64,000 nt of DNA from an uncultured Clostridia bacterium (lineage in GTDB: Bacteria > Bacillota > Clostridia > TANB77 > UBA1234). Under the pieces are notes generated by a model that worked only from the letters and a program-made list of their open reading frames with translations, searched no databases and was not told where the DNA came from. Every line of letters starts with the position of its first letter. The first letter of the stretch is position 1. The stretch covers positions 1 through 64,000 of the forward strand of contig CAKPEF010000009.1 in assembly GCA_934149305.1 (NCBI GenBank), in the 5' to 3' direction. The position numbers and the translations under genes were made by a program. This document shows positions 17,257 to 26,267 of the stretch, one piece after another.

Positions 17257-19008
17257 ATGGAAGATAAGGTAAAATTAACAATAGATGGCGTAGAAATGGA
17301 AGTGCCAAAGTCTTATACAATCTTAGATGCAGCTAGAGAGCATGGAATAGATATTCCAACACTTTGTCATTTAAAAGGTATAAATGAAATCGGTGCATGT
17401 AGAATGTGTATAGTTGAAGTAGAGGGAGCAAGAGGCTTTGCAACTTCATGTGTAATGCCAGTTAGCGAGGGCATGGTTGTTAGAACAAATACGCCAGCAG
17501 TTAGAGACGCAAGAAAAGTAACATTAGAGTTATTACTTTCAAACCATGATAAAAAATGTTTAACATGTGTTAGAAGTGAAAATTGTGAGTTACAAGCATT
17601 AGCAAAAAAATTAAATATCACAGATATAGAATTTGAGGGTGCAATGTCAGAAGGTGAAGTAGATGAAATATCACCATCAATAGTTAGAGATCCTAAAAAA
17701 TGTATTCTATGTAAAAGATGTGTTGCAGTTTGTAAGAAAGTACAAAATGTTGGAGCAATCGATACTTTAAATAGAGGCTTTAAATCAAAAATAGGAACAG
17801 CCTTAGACAAATCTTTAAATGATGTTCCTTGTACAATGTGTGGGCAATGTGTTGTTGCTTGTCCAACAGGTGCACTTCGTGAAAAAGATGCTACAAAAGC
17901 AGTATGGAGAGCACTTCAAGATGAAGAAATGTACGTTGTGGCACAAACAGCACCTGCAGTTAGAGCTGCAATCGGCGAAGAATTTGGAATGCCAATCGGA
18001 ACATTAGTAACAGGTAAAATGGTAGCTGGACTTAAAAAATTAGGATTCGATAGAATATTTGATACAGATACTGGAGCCGACCTTACAATTATGGAAGAGG
18101 GAACAGAGCTAATAGAAAGAATAAAAAATGGTGGAGTATTGCCAATGATAACATCATGCAGCCCAGGTTGGGTTAGATTTGTTGAAAACAGTTATCCAGA
18201 ACTTACAGACCATTTATCAACAGCAAAATCTCCACATCAAATGTTTGGAGCAATAATCAAATCATACTATGCAGAAAAAATGGGAATAGATCCAAAGAAA
18301 ATATTTGTGGTATCAGTAATGCCTTGCGTTGGTAAGAAAGCTGAAGCAGATAGAGAAGAGCTTAAGGTAAATGGACTTAGAGATGTAGATGCAGTATTAA
18401 CAACAAGAGAAGCAGCTAGAATGATGAAAGAAGCTGGTATAGATTTATCAATATTAAGCGATGAACAATTTGATGATCCAATGGGAGAAGCAACAGGTGC
18501 AGGAGCAATCTTTGGAACAACAGGCGGAGTTATGGAGGCTGCACTTAGAACTGTATCTGAAGTATTAACAGGAAAAGAACTAGAAAAAATCGACTTTGAA
18601 GAAGTTAGAGGAGAAGTAAATGGAATCAAAGAAGCAACAGTTAAGATTGGTGATTTAGATTTAAAAGTAGCAGTTGCAAATGGATTAAAGAATGCTGGAA
18701 AAATAATGGATATGATAGAAAAAGGCGAAGCTCCATATCACTTTGTAGAGATAATGGCATGTCCAGGCGGATGTGTAACTGGTGGAGGACAACCAATACA
18801 TGATGCAAAAACAATGGCAACAGTTGATATACATGGACTTAGAAAGAAAGCATTATACGAAGCAGATAAAGAAAACAAAGTAAGAAAATCACACGAAAAT
18901 CCGGTGATCAAAAAGCTATATGATGAATATTTAGAAAAACCGGGTAGCCATAAAGCACATGAATTACTTCACACAAGCTACCATGCAAGAAAATATTTTG
19001 AAGAGTAA
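17257..19008 (+). CDS. hydA: [FeFe] hydrogenase catalytic subunit (HydA)
   Basis: The 583-residue H2-forming or H2-oxidising subunit has an N-terminal [2Fe-2S] domain (CxxxxxxxxxxCRMC), then the His-Cys [4Fe-4S] site (HDKKCLTCVRSENC). Two ferredoxin clusters follow (CILCKRCVAVC, CTMCGQCVVACP). The H-cluster domain has all three signatures: TSCSPGW (L1), MPCVGKK (L2) and MACPGGCVTGGGQP (L3). With HydB and HydC it forms a soluble trimer, allowing H2 to be made from ferredoxin plus NADH. Maturases HydEFG are not in the window. Confidence 0.98.
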   Translation: MEDKVKLTIDGVEMEVPKSYTILDAAREHGIDIPTLCHLKGINEIGACRMCIVEVEGARGFATSCVMPVSEGMVVRTNTPAVRDARKVTLELLLSNHDKKCLTCVRSENCELQALAKKLNITDIEFEGAMSEGEVDEISPSIVRDPKKCILCKRCVAVCKKVQNVGAIDTLNRGFKSKIGTALDKSLNDVPCTMCGQCVVACPTGALREKDATKAVWRALQDEEMYVVAQTAPAVRAAIGEEFGMPIGTLVTGKMVAGLKKLGFDRIFDTDTGADLTIMEEGTELIERIKNGGVLPMITSCSPGWVRFVENSYPELTDHLSTAKSPHQMFGAIIKSYYAEKMGIDPKKIFVVSVMPCVGKKAEADREELKVNGLRDVDAVLTTREAARMMKEAGIDLSILSDEQFDDPMGEATGAGAIFGTTGGVMEAALRTVSEVLTGKELEKIDFEEVRGEVNGIKEATVKIGDLDLKVAVANGLKNAGKIMDMIEKGEAPYHFVEIMACPGGCVTGGGQPIHDAKTMATVDIHGLRKKALYEADKENKVRKSHENPVIKKLYDEYLEKPGSHKAHELLHTSYHARKYFEE

Positions 19009-19019
19009 AAAATAAATAC

Positions 19020-19143
19020 ATTATCATTCAGTCTAAAAATTAAAGGAACATAATTGTATTTTGCGAAAAGTAGCTTAAGCTTAGGCGTGCTCCATTAAAA
19101 AATATAATTCGGTATTTTTCATAAATTAATGCTGAATGTTAAC
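19020..19143. repeat. MITE-like repeat family A, diverged
   Basis: The ends are ATTATCATTCAGTCT and GCTGAATGTTAAC. The core is AGTAGCTTAAGCTTAGGCGTG then CTCC, the same core variant as in some family B copies. Confidence 0.8.
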
Positions 19144-19148
19144 TAAAA

Positions 19149-19180
19149 TACAGTGCCAGAAAGGGCGCTGTATTTTTTTG
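19149..19180 (+). terminator. Terminator of the hydrogenase operon
   Basis: ACAGTGCC pairs with GGGCGCTGT and is followed by ATTTTTTTG. Confidence 0.85.
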
Positions 19181-19209
19181 TTGCCTCATGCCAAAAAAAG
19201 TAATATAAT
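19181..19209 (+). promoter_or_regulatory. Promoter of the following membrane-protein gene
   Basis: TTGCCT (19181-19186), a 17 bp spacer and TATAAT (19204-19209). The spacer shares CATGCCAAAA with the hydrogenase promoter spacer. Confidence 0.75.
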
Positions 19210-19236
19210 CTTGGTATATAAGGAGGAGAAATATAA

Positions 19237-20496
19237 ATGGATGAAAATCAAAATTTAGATATGGTTGTAAAAGAAGAACCTAAAAGAAAAATTATTATAA
19301 TATCACTTTTGTTACTAGTCTTTATTTCAATAATTGCTTTTAGTACATATATAGTTATTTCGAATAGATATGTTAAGGCACAGAGATTTGCAGAATTATT
19401 GGGTAAAGACCAAGCGGCAATAGAATCTATATCAAAAATAATAGATATACACAAAAATGCTGTAATAGATGGCAAAGTAACAATGAGTATGTATGGCGAA
19501 GAAGTAGCAAATGCAGAATATAATATGATAGGCACAAAAGATGGCTTCGACTTAAAGGGAGAATACTTGTTAGAAAATGAAAGTGGAGAAATAAATATAA
19601 TAAAAGAAGAAAGAACAGTAGCAGCATATATACCAGCACTTTACGAAAAATATTTTGCTGTAAACGATGAAAATTTAGAGCAATTACTATTAAATCTGGG
19701 GTATAACATAAAAACAAAAGAAGAAGGAAAAATTAATAAAAGTATAAGAGAAAGATACATAAAGCTTTTGGCAAAAGAATTAGATAATTATATCGAAGTT
19801 AAAAGTGATAGTATTGTGACTGAAGAAAGCAAAGAATACAAAACTTTAAAATATGAATTAGTGTTAGATGGCAAAGCATTGAGCCAAATAGCAAAAAGCA
19901 TATTAGAAAAAATAGAAAATGATGAAGAACTAAAACAAGTGGCAGTAGATTTAGCTAAAGAAAACTTAATGCAAGCATATGGTGTAGAAGAAATATCAGA
20001 AGAAGATACAGAAGAAATAAGAAAATCATTAGATGAATATATATCGGATTTAAAATCTGATACAGAATATATAGAAGATTATGAAATAGAAATAAAAATA
20101 GCAGTGCACGAAAAAGATGGCAAAAATATAAAAACAGAAGTAATTATAAATTCAGATAATGGCGGACTAAAAGCTGAATTATTAGCCTATACATACAAGA
20201 AAAAAGATATAATAAAATTTTCACTAGGAATAGAAGAAAAAACACTTGCTATTTTATTTGAAAAAGGCGAAGAAGAATCTTCTGATGTAGTAAACATATT
20301 AGCAAGCTTCGATGGAGAAGAAATATTTAAAATATCTGGCGAGGCTAAAAAAGCTCAAAAAGCTCAAAAAGCAGAAAGAAAAGTAAGAAAACTAGAAAGT
20401 TTAGAAACATTTTTATTAAATACAGCTAGCGAAGAAGAACTAGAACAATTTATGCAAAAGATAATGGGTATAGAACCATTAGAAATAGAAGAATAA
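19237..20496 (+). CDS. Membrane-anchored extracytoplasmic protein of unknown function
   Basis: The 419-residue protein has a short basic cytoplasmic N-terminus and one membrane segment at about residues 19-40. The rest is a long acidic external domain rich in Glu, Lys and Ile. Near 370-385 there is a run of Lys/Ala (KKAQKAQKAERK). The alternating beta pattern resembles large clostridial proteins of unknown function. It has its own promoter and terminator, so it is monocistronic. Confidence 0.7.
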   Translation: MDENQNLDMVVKEEPKRKIIIISLLLLVFISIIAFSTYIVISNRYVKAQRFAELLGKDQAAIESISKIIDIHKNAVIDGKVTMSMYGEEVANAEYNMIGTKDGFDLKGEYLLENESGEINIIKEERTVAAYIPALYEKYFAVNDENLEQLLLNLGYNIKTKEEGKINKSIRERYIKLLAKELDNYIEVKSDSIVTEESKEYKTLKYELVLDGKALSQIAKSILEKIENDEELKQVAVDLAKENLMQAYGVEEISEEDTEEIRKSLDEYISDLKSDTEYIEDYEIEIKIAVHEKDGKNIKTEVIINSDNGGLKAELLAYTYKKKDIIKFSLGIEEKTLAILFEKGEEESSDVVNILASFDGEEIFKISGEAKKAQKAQKAERKVRKLESLETFLLNTASEEELEQFMQKIMGIEPLEIEE

Positions 20497-20502
20497 AATA
20501 AA

Positions 20503-20530
20503 AATCGGGACCATAAAAAGGTCCCTTTTG
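20503..20530 (+). terminator. Rho-independent terminator
   Basis: GGGACC pairs with GGTCCC across ATAAAAA, followed by TTTTG. Confidence 0.85.
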
Positions 20531-20539
20531 TGTATAACA

Positions 20540-20680
20540 TGTAACTTAAGTGTGCTCCATAAAAGAGTAACTAGTAGCAAAACTAACCTATGAAAGAAAA
20601 CATAAAACAGTTGCAAAAATGTAGCGGAGCACAGTGTGCTCCATAAAAAACATAATTTAGTACCTATCATAAACTAAACA
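20540..20680. repeat. Two partial MITE-like repeat cores in tandem
   Basis: A degenerate piece (AACTTAAGTGTGCTCCATAAA near 20544) is followed by a good core (TGTAGCGGAGCACAGTGTG, then CTCC, near 20623) and an A-like right half without its terminal repeat. Confidence 0.7.
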
Positions 20681-20773
20681 TAAACTTATTTTTTTGTTAT
20701 TCAAACTTGTTTTATAATAAGGCTTGTTTTATAATTTTGTTAAAGGTTGTTATATGAAAGGAATGATAATAAA

Positions 20774-21997
20774 ATGAATTTAGATGAAGCTAAAAAAAAG
20801 GCTGCTAGATGCTTAGAATGCAAAGAACCAAAATGCGTTGAGGGTTGCCCAATTCATGTAAATATCCCTGGCTTTATAAAATTTGTAAAAGAAGGAAACT
20901 TAGAAGAAGCATATAAAGTAATACTAGAAAAAAATTATTTTGGAAGCATTTGTGGAAGAGTCTGTTCACACGATATACAATGCAAAGGTAGTTGTGTACA
21001 AGCAGAAAAAGGCGAACCAGTAGATATAGGAGAATTAGAAGCTTTTGTATCAGACTGGGGACTTAGCAATAGCACGATGGGAAAAAGAGATAAATCTGTT
21101 TTAAACAAAGAAAGAGTTGCAGTCGTAGGTGCTGGTCCTGCAGGACTTACATGTGCACTTAGACTTGAAAGAATGGGATATGCAGTAACATTATTTGAAA
21201 AAACGAGTGAACTTGGAGGCATCTTGCAATATGGAATTCCAGAAAGAAGACTACCAAAGGATATAGTATTTGATACAGTTGATGCTATAACACTTGCAAG
21301 AATGGAAGTAGAAGTAGGAAAAACATTAGGAAAAGATTTTACAATAGATGAATTATTCAAAAAAGGATACAAAGCAATATTTTTAGGAATTGGTTGTGAT
21401 ACGCCAAGAAAACTAAACATACCAGGAATAGATAAAAAAGGTGTACATTATGCAAAAGAATTTTTAAAGAGAATAGACCACATGAAATTTGAAAATGTAG
21501 TAGTAATAGGTGGCGGCAATGTAGCAATGGATGTAGCAAGAGCAGTAAAAGAAAGAGGTGCTAAAACTGTTAATGTACTTTATAGAAAAAGTAGAGTAGA
21601 AATGAAAGCAAACCAAATAGAAATAATAAAAGCAATAGAAAGCGGAATAAACATCGCTCAAAATAGTGTTGTTACAGAAATATTAGGCACAGATACAGCG
21701 GGCGGAGTAAAATGTGCAAATGGTTCAATATATAGAGGAGAAACAATAGTTGTTGCAATTGGCTCTATACCAGATTTCACTGTTTTAGATGATTTAAAAC
21801 TAACAGATAGAGACTTAGTTTCAATAGATGAATATGGCGAAACAAGTAAAGAATTCGTATTTGCAGGTGGAGATTTAACAGAGCTACATCCAAATGTGAG
21901 CAGAGCTGTTAATAGTGCAATTCGTGCGGCAGACGGAATTGATAGAAAAATGAAAATAGAAAAAGAAAAGCTTCAAAAATTAGTTGAAGAAAATTAA
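20774..21997 (+). CDS. GltD/NfnB-like NAD(P)-dependent flavoprotein oxidoreductase
   Basis: The 407-residue protein belongs to the glutamate synthase small-subunit family. The N-terminal double-cubane Cys set is visible (CLECKEPKCVEGCP; CGRVCSHDIQCKGSC), then FAD-binding GAGPAGL near residue 126 and NAD(P)-binding GGGNVAMD near 250. It is shorter than typical GltD (about 460). No large subunit is adjacent, so it may serve as a stand-alone reductase. ATG 20774 is used, with AAAGGA upstream; 20747 would add nine non-conserved residues. maf follows after 20 bp. Confidence 0.85.
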   Translation: MNLDEAKKKAARCLECKEPKCVEGCPIHVNIPGFIKFVKEGNLEEAYKVILEKNYFGSICGRVCSHDIQCKGSCVQAEKGEPVDIGELEAFVSDWGLSNSTMGKRDKSVLNKERVAVVGAGPAGLTCALRLERMGYAVTLFEKTSELGGILQYGIPERRLPKDIVFDTVDAITLARMEVEVGKTLGKDFTIDELFKKGYKAIFLGIGCDTPRKLNIPGIDKKGVHYAKEFLKRIDHMKFENVVVIGGGNVAMDVARAVKERGAKTVNVLYRKSRVEMKANQIEIIKAIESGINIAQNSVVTEILGTDTAGGVKCANGSIYRGETIVVAIGSIPDFTVLDDLKLTDRDLVSIDEYGETSKEFVFAGGDLTELHPNVSRAVNSAIRAADGIDRKMKIEKEKLQKLVEEN

Positions 21998-22017
21998 AAG
22001 AAAGAGAGAAAATAAAG

Positions 22018-22612
22018 ATGGTAAAACTAATATTAGCATCTAAATCAAAATGGAGAAAAGAAATAATAGAAATGGCAGGGCTAAAATGCGAAGCAATTCG
22101 GAAGCGATGTAGAAGAAAATATAGAGTTTAACAACAATCCAGATGAATATGTTATGGAATTATCAAAGCAAAAGGCAAAAGCAGTTGCAGAAAAAGTTGA
22201 AGAGGGAATAATAATATCTGCTGATACAATAGGCTATATGAATAACGAAAAGTTCGAAAAGCCAAAAAGCAGAGAAGAAGCATTTAGAAATATAAAAAAG
22301 TTATCAGGAAATGTAAATTACGCAGTTACGGGGGTTACTTTAATAGACAAATACAAAAATAAAAGTGTTACATTTTATGAAAAAGCAGCTGTATATTTTA
22401 AAAGCATGACAGATGAAGAAGTTAATTGGTATATAGATAATGAAAAAAATGTTTACGATTGTGCAGGATATTCAATGGAGACAAGAGCATCACTATTTGT
22501 AACCAAAATAGAAGGAGACTATAAATCAATAGTTGGTTTGCCAATAAGCAAAATCTATGATGAATTAAAAAAGTGGGGATATAACATAAACGATTTTGAA
22601 ACAATAATTTAA
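22018..22612 (+). CDS. maf: Maf/Septum-formation nucleotide pyrophosphatase, with +1 shift at CGG
   Basis: Reading 27 codons from ATG 22018 (LILASKSKWRKEII) reaches CGG at 22099-22101. Skipping the C continues with GSDVEE and the rest of Maf to 22612, giving 197 residues, the usual size. Without the skip translation ends at 22131. Maf proteins hydrolyse non-canonical NTPs; the signature ASxSxxR appears as ASKSKWR, and SADTIGYM carries the catalytic Asp. The site is GCA ATT CGG A. There are no other lesions, so I treat it as a functional gene under CGG frameshifting. Confidence 0.85.
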
Positions 22613-22625
22613 AGGAGAGAGACCC

Positions 22626-23072
22626 GTGAAAATATATAGAAAAAGATACATACCAAACGAAATAATCGATATATCTGGGGATAAAGTAGAATTTGTAAAT
22701 GAAGATTTACTAATAACAAGTTGGCTTCCGATTCATCCAAGAAACGATGTAGCATTTGGAATGTCATATACATATTTGAAAAAAGGCTGGAAAATAAGCA
22801 AATTCTACGATAAAGACAAAAACTTTTTATATTGGTATTGTGACATAATAGATGCACAAATAAAAGCTGAAGAATATATCTTAGTTGATTTGTTGGTTGA
22901 TATAAAAGTCTACCCAGATGGAAGATATGAAATATTGGATGAAGAAGAACTAGATGAGGCCTTAAATCAAGGATTAATAACAAAAGAACAAAAAGAAGAA
23001 GCATTAAATAAATTGAATGCATTATTAGAAATAATAAAAAAAGGAGAATTTCCTCCAAGAGAATGTTTATAA
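22626..23072 (+). CDS. DUF402-family protein (predicted nucleoside phosphatase)
   Basis: The 148-residue protein contains the DUF402 beta-barrel with FYDKDKNFLYWYCDI (about 59-73) and DLLVDIKVYPDGRYEILDEEE (about 86-106). Its conserved acidic residues bind a divalent metal in relatives such as the Bacillus nucleoside tri/diphosphate phosphatase. It follows maf by 13 bp with GGAGAG upstream, so both may serve nucleotide house-cleaning. A shared terminator separates it from the toxin-antitoxin genes on the other strand. Confidence 0.85.
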   Translation: MKIYRKRYIPNEIIDISGDKVEFVNEDLLITSWLPIHPRNDVAFGMSYTYLKKGWKISKFYDKDKNFLYWYCDIIDAQIKAEEYILVDLLVDIKVYPDGRYEILDEEELDEALNQGLITKEQKEEALNKLNALLEIIKKGEFPPRECL

Positions 23073-23073
23073 A

Positions 23074-23100
23074 AAAGGGACTATTTTAGAGTCCCTCTTT
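23074..23100. terminator. Bidirectional terminator between DUF402 gene and toxin gene
   Basis: AGGGACT pairs with AGTCCCT, with an A run on the left and CTTTTT on the right. Confidence 0.85.
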
Positions 23101-23110
23101 TTAATATATT

Positions 23111-23393
23111 TTACTTAAATAAATCAGAATGTGAACCTATACCGATTAACAATAATATCAATTTTTTATCGTACTTTTCATATTCTAAAAGAATATCATT
23201 TTGTATGTGACATTCCCATATGCCGCTTACAACTAGGAGTTAATAAATGATTTTTGTATTTAGGTGGCAATATTTCATCATTAGCTAATAGAGTTAAAAC
23301 TTTTATAAATTCTTCTTCTTTAAACTCTTTTTGTTTTAGCACCTTAGCATATTGCTTAGCAAATTTATTAGTTTTTTCAATATTATATTTCAT
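23111..23393 (-). CDS. yafQ: YafQ-type mRNA endonuclease toxin, with +1 shift at CGG
   Basis: On the minus strand 56 codons from ATG 23393 (KYNIEKTNKFAKQYAK) lead to CGG at 23225-23223. Skipping the C gives GIWECHIQNDILLEYE and then LLLIGIGSHSDLFK, the characteristic YafQ C-terminus including the catalytic His near the end. The total is 93 residues, as in the family. Without the skip the protein ends 8 codons later and lacks the active site. The P-site codon is AAG, unlike most other sites. The antitoxin gene overlaps its start by 11 bp. Confidence 0.85.
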
Positions 23394-23667
23394 TATGCAA
23401 GTCCTCCACAAGTTCTTCTACACTAGTATAGGTTTTGTATTTTTCAGGGTGCTTTTTCATTTCATCAGCTTCTTTGATACTTTCCATCATTTCATCACTA
23501 AACTGTGGAGCTTTTATTTCAAATGGAATACTTGAAGTATTAACAGCTTGCTTTAAAAATAAAGTTATTGCTTGAGACAAAGACATACCGAAATATTCAA
23601 ATAAATCACTTGCTTGTTTTTTTAAATCATCGTTTACACGAATATTTATATTACTTATTTTTTGCAT
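23383..23667 (-). CDS. dinJ: DinJ/RelB-type antitoxin
   Basis: The 94-residue antitoxin has an N-terminal ribbon-helix-helix (INIRVNDDLKKQASDLFEYF, then GMSLSQAITLFLKQAV) that binds DNA and represses its own promoter. The acidic C-terminal tail wraps the toxin. ATG 23667 is preferred, because the upstream GTG is part of the GAGGTG ribosome binding site. The pair is translationally coupled to the toxin through an overlap. Confidence 0.92.
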   Translation of the reverse strand: MQKISNINIRVNDDLKKQASDLFEYFGMSLSQAITLFLKQAVNTSSIPFEIKAPQFSDEMMESIKEADEMKKHPEKYKTYTSVEELVEDLHNEI

Positions 23668-23696
23668 TTTTAACACCTCTCTTCAATAATAATGTT

Positions 23697-23722
23697 ATCA
23701 CATTGTTAATACATTGTCAATA
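23697..23722 (-). promoter_or_regulatory. dinJ-yafQ promoter with tandem 11-bp operator-like repeats
   Basis: On the plus strand CATTGTTAATA (23701-23711) and CATTGTCAATA (23712-23722) are adjacent 11 bp direct repeats. On the minus strand they contain TTGACA (23720-23715), with a TAACAT -10 box 17 bp on. The overlap is what is expected for autorepression by a ribbon-helix-helix antitoxin. Confidence 0.65.
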
Positions 23723-23773
23723 ATATTATATGCTTAAAAAATGCTTTTATGCATAATAAATAAAAAGCTAATA

Positions 23774-24232
23774 CTAGTAATCCTCTCTTTGTTGAAGCCT
23801 TCTTAAAGCGTCTTTTTTAGCAATATCTTCACGTTTATCATAAAGTTTTTTGCCACGAGCAACAGCTAGCTCTAATTTTATTTTGTTTCTGTCCCAATAC
23901 ATACTAAGTGGAACTAGCGTAACGCCTTTTTGTTGAACCATGCCAATTAGTTTTCTGATTTCTTGTTTATGAACAAGTAGCTTTCTAGTTCTCATAGGGT
24001 CCTTGTTAAAAATATTTCCTTGTTCAAAAGGACTAATATGTAGATTATAAACCCAAAGCTCGCCATTTTTAATGCCAGCGTAGCTATCTTTCATATTAAC
24101 CTTGCCTGCTCTAACAGATTTAACTTCAGTTCCAACAAGCTCAATTCCACATTCTAGTTTAGAATCTATAAAATACTCATGAAAAGCTTTAGAGTTAGTA
24201 GCAATATTATTTCTATCTTTATTATCAGCCAT
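23774..24232 (-). CDS. smpB: SsrA-binding protein SmpB
   Basis: The 152-residue beta-barrel protein binds tmRNA and starts trans-translation on stalled ribosomes. Conserved features are the N-terminal NSKAFHEYFI, GIELVGTEVKSVRAG and the C-terminal basic tail AKKDALRRLQQ that enters the decoding centre. ATG 24232 is used, with GGAGGTG upstream. No ssrA gene is visible in the next few hundred bases. Ribosome rescue is relevant in a genome with so many frameshift sites, but that link is inference. Confidence 0.95.
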   Translation of the reverse strand: MADNKDRNNIATNSKAFHEYFIDSKLECGIELVGTEVKSVRAGKVNMKDSYAGIKNGELWVYNLHISPFEQGNIFNKDPMRTRKLLVHKQEIRKLIGMVQQKGVTLVPLSMYWDRNKIKLELAVARGKKLYDKREDIAKKDALRRLQQREDY

Positions 24233-24469
24233 AAAAAACACCTCCATATGTATAAAAACAGCTTAAAATCAACTAAATTCTAATACAAAGAGGGAAGAAA
24301 GTCAAATTGAAAAATATATGTGTTTTTATTTTAATACACTAGTACTGACCGATTTGCTATATTCCTTAACTTCCATTATTTTACTAGCAATCGAAAAAGA
24401 TAAAATAATAGTGTATTTTTCTACAAAATGTGGTAAAATAATTGAACAAAGACAAATAGGAGGTCAAAA

Positions 24470-25174
24470 ATGCTAGAAATAAAAGACATTTCATTTAGTA
24501 GAGATAATAAAAACATATTAAAACATGTAAATTTAGATATAGATTCAAATAAATTTATTGCGATTACAGGGCCAAATGGTTCTGGTAAATCAACCCTTGC
24601 TAAAATGATTATGGGTATTGAAAAGCCAGACAGCGGAAAGATTATTTTTAATGGAACTGATATAACAAATATGACAATAGATGAAAGAGCTAGAATGGGA
24701 ATAGGCTTTGCGTTCCAGCAACCGGTTAAGTTTAAAGGAATAACAGTATATGATTTGATAAAATTATCAGCAGGTCATGATGTAAAGAAAGCTGATGCGT
24801 GCGATATATTATCAAAAGTTGGACTTTGTGCAAAAGAGTATATAGATAGAGAAGTTAATGCATCACTTTCAGGTGGAGAATTAAAAAGAATCGAAATTGC
24901 AACAGTGGCTGTTAGAAAAAATGCGTTAACAATATTTGATGAGCCAGAAGCAGGTATTGACTTATGGAGTTTTAATAATCTTATAAAAGTATTTGAAGAA
25001 CTTAGAAATACTATAGAAGATAGCACAATACTAATAATCTCACACCAAGAAAAGATTTTAAATATAGCCGACAAAGTTATTTTGATGAATGATGGAACAG
25101 TTGAAAAATACGGAGATAAAGACGATGTTTTAGGCACTGCATTAAACACTAAAAAAACATGTTGCAAACTTTAG
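24470..25174 (+). CDS. sufC: Fe-S cluster assembly ATPase SufC
   Basis: The 234-residue ABC-type ATPase has Walker A GPNGSGKST (about 34-42), the Q-loop FAFQQP, signature LSGGELKR (about 129-136) and Walker B ALTIFDEPEAGID. SufC powers Fe-S cluster assembly on the SufB scaffold. It is followed 34 bp on by a single SufB/D-like gene, a two-gene arrangement found in anaerobes rather than the full sufBCDSU operon. Confidence 0.9.
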   Translation: MLEIKDISFSRDNKNILKHVNLDIDSNKFIAITGPNGSGKSTLAKMIMGIEKPDSGKIIFNGTDITNMTIDERARMGIGFAFQQPVKFKGITVYDLIKLSAGHDVKKADACDILSKVGLCAKEYIDREVNASLSGGELKRIEIATVAVRKNALTIFDEPEAGIDLWSFNNLIKVFEELRNTIEDSTILIISHQEKILNIADKVILMNDGTVEKYGDKDDVLGTALNTKKTCCKL

Positions 25175-25208
25175 AATAATGCATTTTATAAAGCGGAAAG
25201 GAATAATA

Positions 25209-26126
25209 ATGGATAGTGTAGATAAAGATTTGTTGAAAGAAATATCAGATATTTCTGGTACGCCAGAAGGAGCATATAACATAAGAAAAAACGGAAAAGG
25301 GATAGAAAGAAAAGTAACAGAAAATATAAATATTGTTCCAAAAGAAGAGGGAAAAGGAATAGATATATATGTTAAAGAAAATACAAATGGTGAAATTGTA
25401 CATATCCCAGTAATTATAACAGAAAGTGGTTTAACTGATGTAGTGTATAACGATTTCTACATTGGCAAAAATGCAAAAGTATATATAATAGCGGGTTGTG
25501 GAATTCATAATGACCATCATAAAGATTCTAGACATGATGGAATACACCGTTTCTTTTTAGAAGAGGGAGCAAGTGTTAAGTATATTGAAAAGCATTATGG
25601 CGAGGGAGATGGCGATGGTAAGAGAATCCTAAATCCAGTTACAGAAGTTCATATGAAAAAAGGAAGCAACATGGAGATGGAAAGTATTCAGATTAAAGGT
25701 GTTGATTCAACAATCAGAACAACAAAAGGTGTATTAGAAGAAGATACAAATTTTGTCGTTTCAGAAAAAATAATGACACATGGCAGTCAAATTGCAGAGA
25801 CAACGTTTGATGTTGAATTAAACGGCGAAAATTCTAGTACACATGTAACTTCTAGATCTGTTGCAACAGAAAATTCAAAGCAAAAGTTCATGTCAAAAGT
25901 ATATGGAAATACAAAATGTTTTGCTCATGTTGAGTGCGACGCAATTATAAAAGATAAAGCATCTGTTAGGGCTATACCAGAGATAACAGCCAATAGTGTT
26001 GAGGCAAACTTAATTCATGAGGCGGCAATTGGCAAGATAGCGGGAGAACAATTAACAAAACTTATGACACTTGGACTAACAGAAAAAGAGGCAGAAGAAG
26101 AAATAATAAAAGGTTTCTTACGTTAA
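25209..26126 (+). CDS. sufB: SufB/SufD-family Fe-S scaffold protein
   Basis: The 305-residue protein has the right-handed beta-helix core of SufB/SufD (HNDHHKDSRHDGIHRFFLEEG, SRSVATENSKQKF) and the C-terminal EANLIHEAAIGKI segment that contacts SufC. It is much shorter than E. coli SufB (about 495), as expected for minimal SufBC systems. ATG 25209 is chosen with AAAGGA upstream. The NifS-like gene at 28248 could supply sulfur. Confidence 0.88.
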   Translation: MDSVDKDLLKEISDISGTPEGAYNIRKNGKGIERKVTENINIVPKEEGKGIDIYVKENTNGEIVHIPVIITESGLTDVVYNDFYIGKNAKVYIIAGCGIHNDHHKDSRHDGIHRFFLEEGASVKYIEKHYGEGDGDGKRILNPVTEVHMKKGSNMEMESIQIKGVDSTIRTTKGVLEEDTNFVVSEKIMTHGSQIAETTFDVELNGENSSTHVTSRSVATENSKQKFMSKVYGNTKCFAHVECDAIIKDKASVRAIPEITANSVEANLIHEAAIGKIAGEQLTKLMTLGLTEKEAEEEIIKGFLR

Positions 26127-26159
26127 TAGTATAAAATAGATTAAAAAATATATGAGAAG

Positions 26160-26192
26160 AAAGGCTATAAGATTAAAACTTGTGGCCTTTTA
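26160..26192 (+). terminator. Terminator of sufCB
   Basis: AAAGGCTATAAG pairs (with G-U pairs) with CTTGTGGCCTTT, followed by a T/A-rich tail. Confidence 0.7.
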
Positions 26193-26203
26193 TATTATAT
26201 TAA

Positions 26204-26248
26204 CAGTTACAATAATGTAGCGGAGCACAGTGTGCTCCATAAAAAACA
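26204..26248. repeat. Partial MITE-like repeat (core only)
   Basis: AACAGTTAC, a short spacer, then TGTAGCGGAGCACAGTGTG and CTCCATAAAAAAC. Both flanks are missing. It ends about 20 bp before the CDF transporter start. Confidence 0.75.
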
Positions 26249-26267
26249 ATAATATGGAGATGAGTAA

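Noticed and set aside
23774..24470. ssrA (tmRNA) next to smpB
   Set aside because: I found no tRNA-like ends or tag-coding frame in the flanking spacers.
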